Source: an uncultured Sphingomonadales bacterium
Lineage (GTDB): Bacteria > Pseudomonadota > Alphaproteobacteria > Sphingomonadales > Sphingomonadaceae
Length of the DNA stretch: 12,789 nt
NCBI GenBank assembly: GCA_937898525.1
Contig: CALCBC010000030.1
Location: 1 to 12,789 of the forward strand
Direction: 5' to 3'
The notes under the pieces were generated by a model, which saw only the letters and a list, made by a program, of their open reading frames with translations, was not told the DNA's origin and did not search any database. The position numbers and the translations under genes were made by a program. Positions 12,789 through 12,789 of the stretch are shown here, in pieces. Each line of letters opens with the position of its first letter. Within the stretch, counting starts at the first letter, position 1.

Positions 12789-12789
12789 T

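Overview
The window is high-GC DNA with GC-rich third codon positions. The organism looks like an alphaproteobacterium, most likely of the order Sphingomonadales. This is inferred from the Usg-family gene, the gene-transfer-agent (GTA) cluster and the style of intergenic repeats; no rRNA marker is present.

Positions 1-3743 are ordinary chromosome. A persulfide/sulfide-detoxification locus comes first: an ETHE1/Blh-type metallo-beta-lactamase-fold persulfide dioxygenase (minus strand) diverges from a BigR/SqrR-type ArsR regulator, a rhodanese-DUF2892 membrane protein and a TauE/SafE (TSUP) permease. The 65-bp divergent region holds two face-to-face promoters inside a perfect 9-bp inverted repeat. 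Two minus-strand genes follow: a Usg-family protein, whose end overlaps the permease end by 8 bp, and a YqaA-type DedA/VTT membrane protein.

Positions 3812-12705 are a phage-derived head and tail gene cluster in the order of the Rhodobacter capsulatus GTA (RcGTA): small terminase, large terminase, portal, a small membrane protein (g3.5 position), prohead protease, HK97-fold major capsid, head-tail connector (g6), a 52-aa basic protein where g7 is expected, DUF3168 protein (g8), major tail protein (g9), two tail assembly chaperones (g10, g10.1) and a short tape measure protein (g11). A good sigma70-like promoter (TTGACA, 17 bp, TACATA) precedes the first gene. The window ends before the distal tail genes. 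The compact genes, the very short tape measure and the absence of integrase, repressor, replication and lysis genes fit a domesticated GTA better than an active prophage.

The unusual feature is that nearly every gap in the GTA cluster is filled by repeat DNA. The terminase-portal gap (about 780 bp) holds a LacI-operator-like palindrome, a doubtful 53-codon ORF and an antisense DUF559 endonuclease remnant next to two near-identical 29-bp repeats. The protease-capsid gap and the g8-g9 gap contain composite palindromes with one plan: arms of tandem octamers (RCRCGRAG), a GCGGC-type hairpin, a centre, a second hairpin and an inverted arm. A third copy starts at the window end. The capsid-g6 gap carries a different inverted-repeat element. 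The protease gene has repeat-derived sequence at both ends of its reading frame, and a canonical intrinsic terminator stands just upstream of the capsid gene. Structural ORFs remain open throughout, so the cluster appears maintained while its junctions accumulate repeats.
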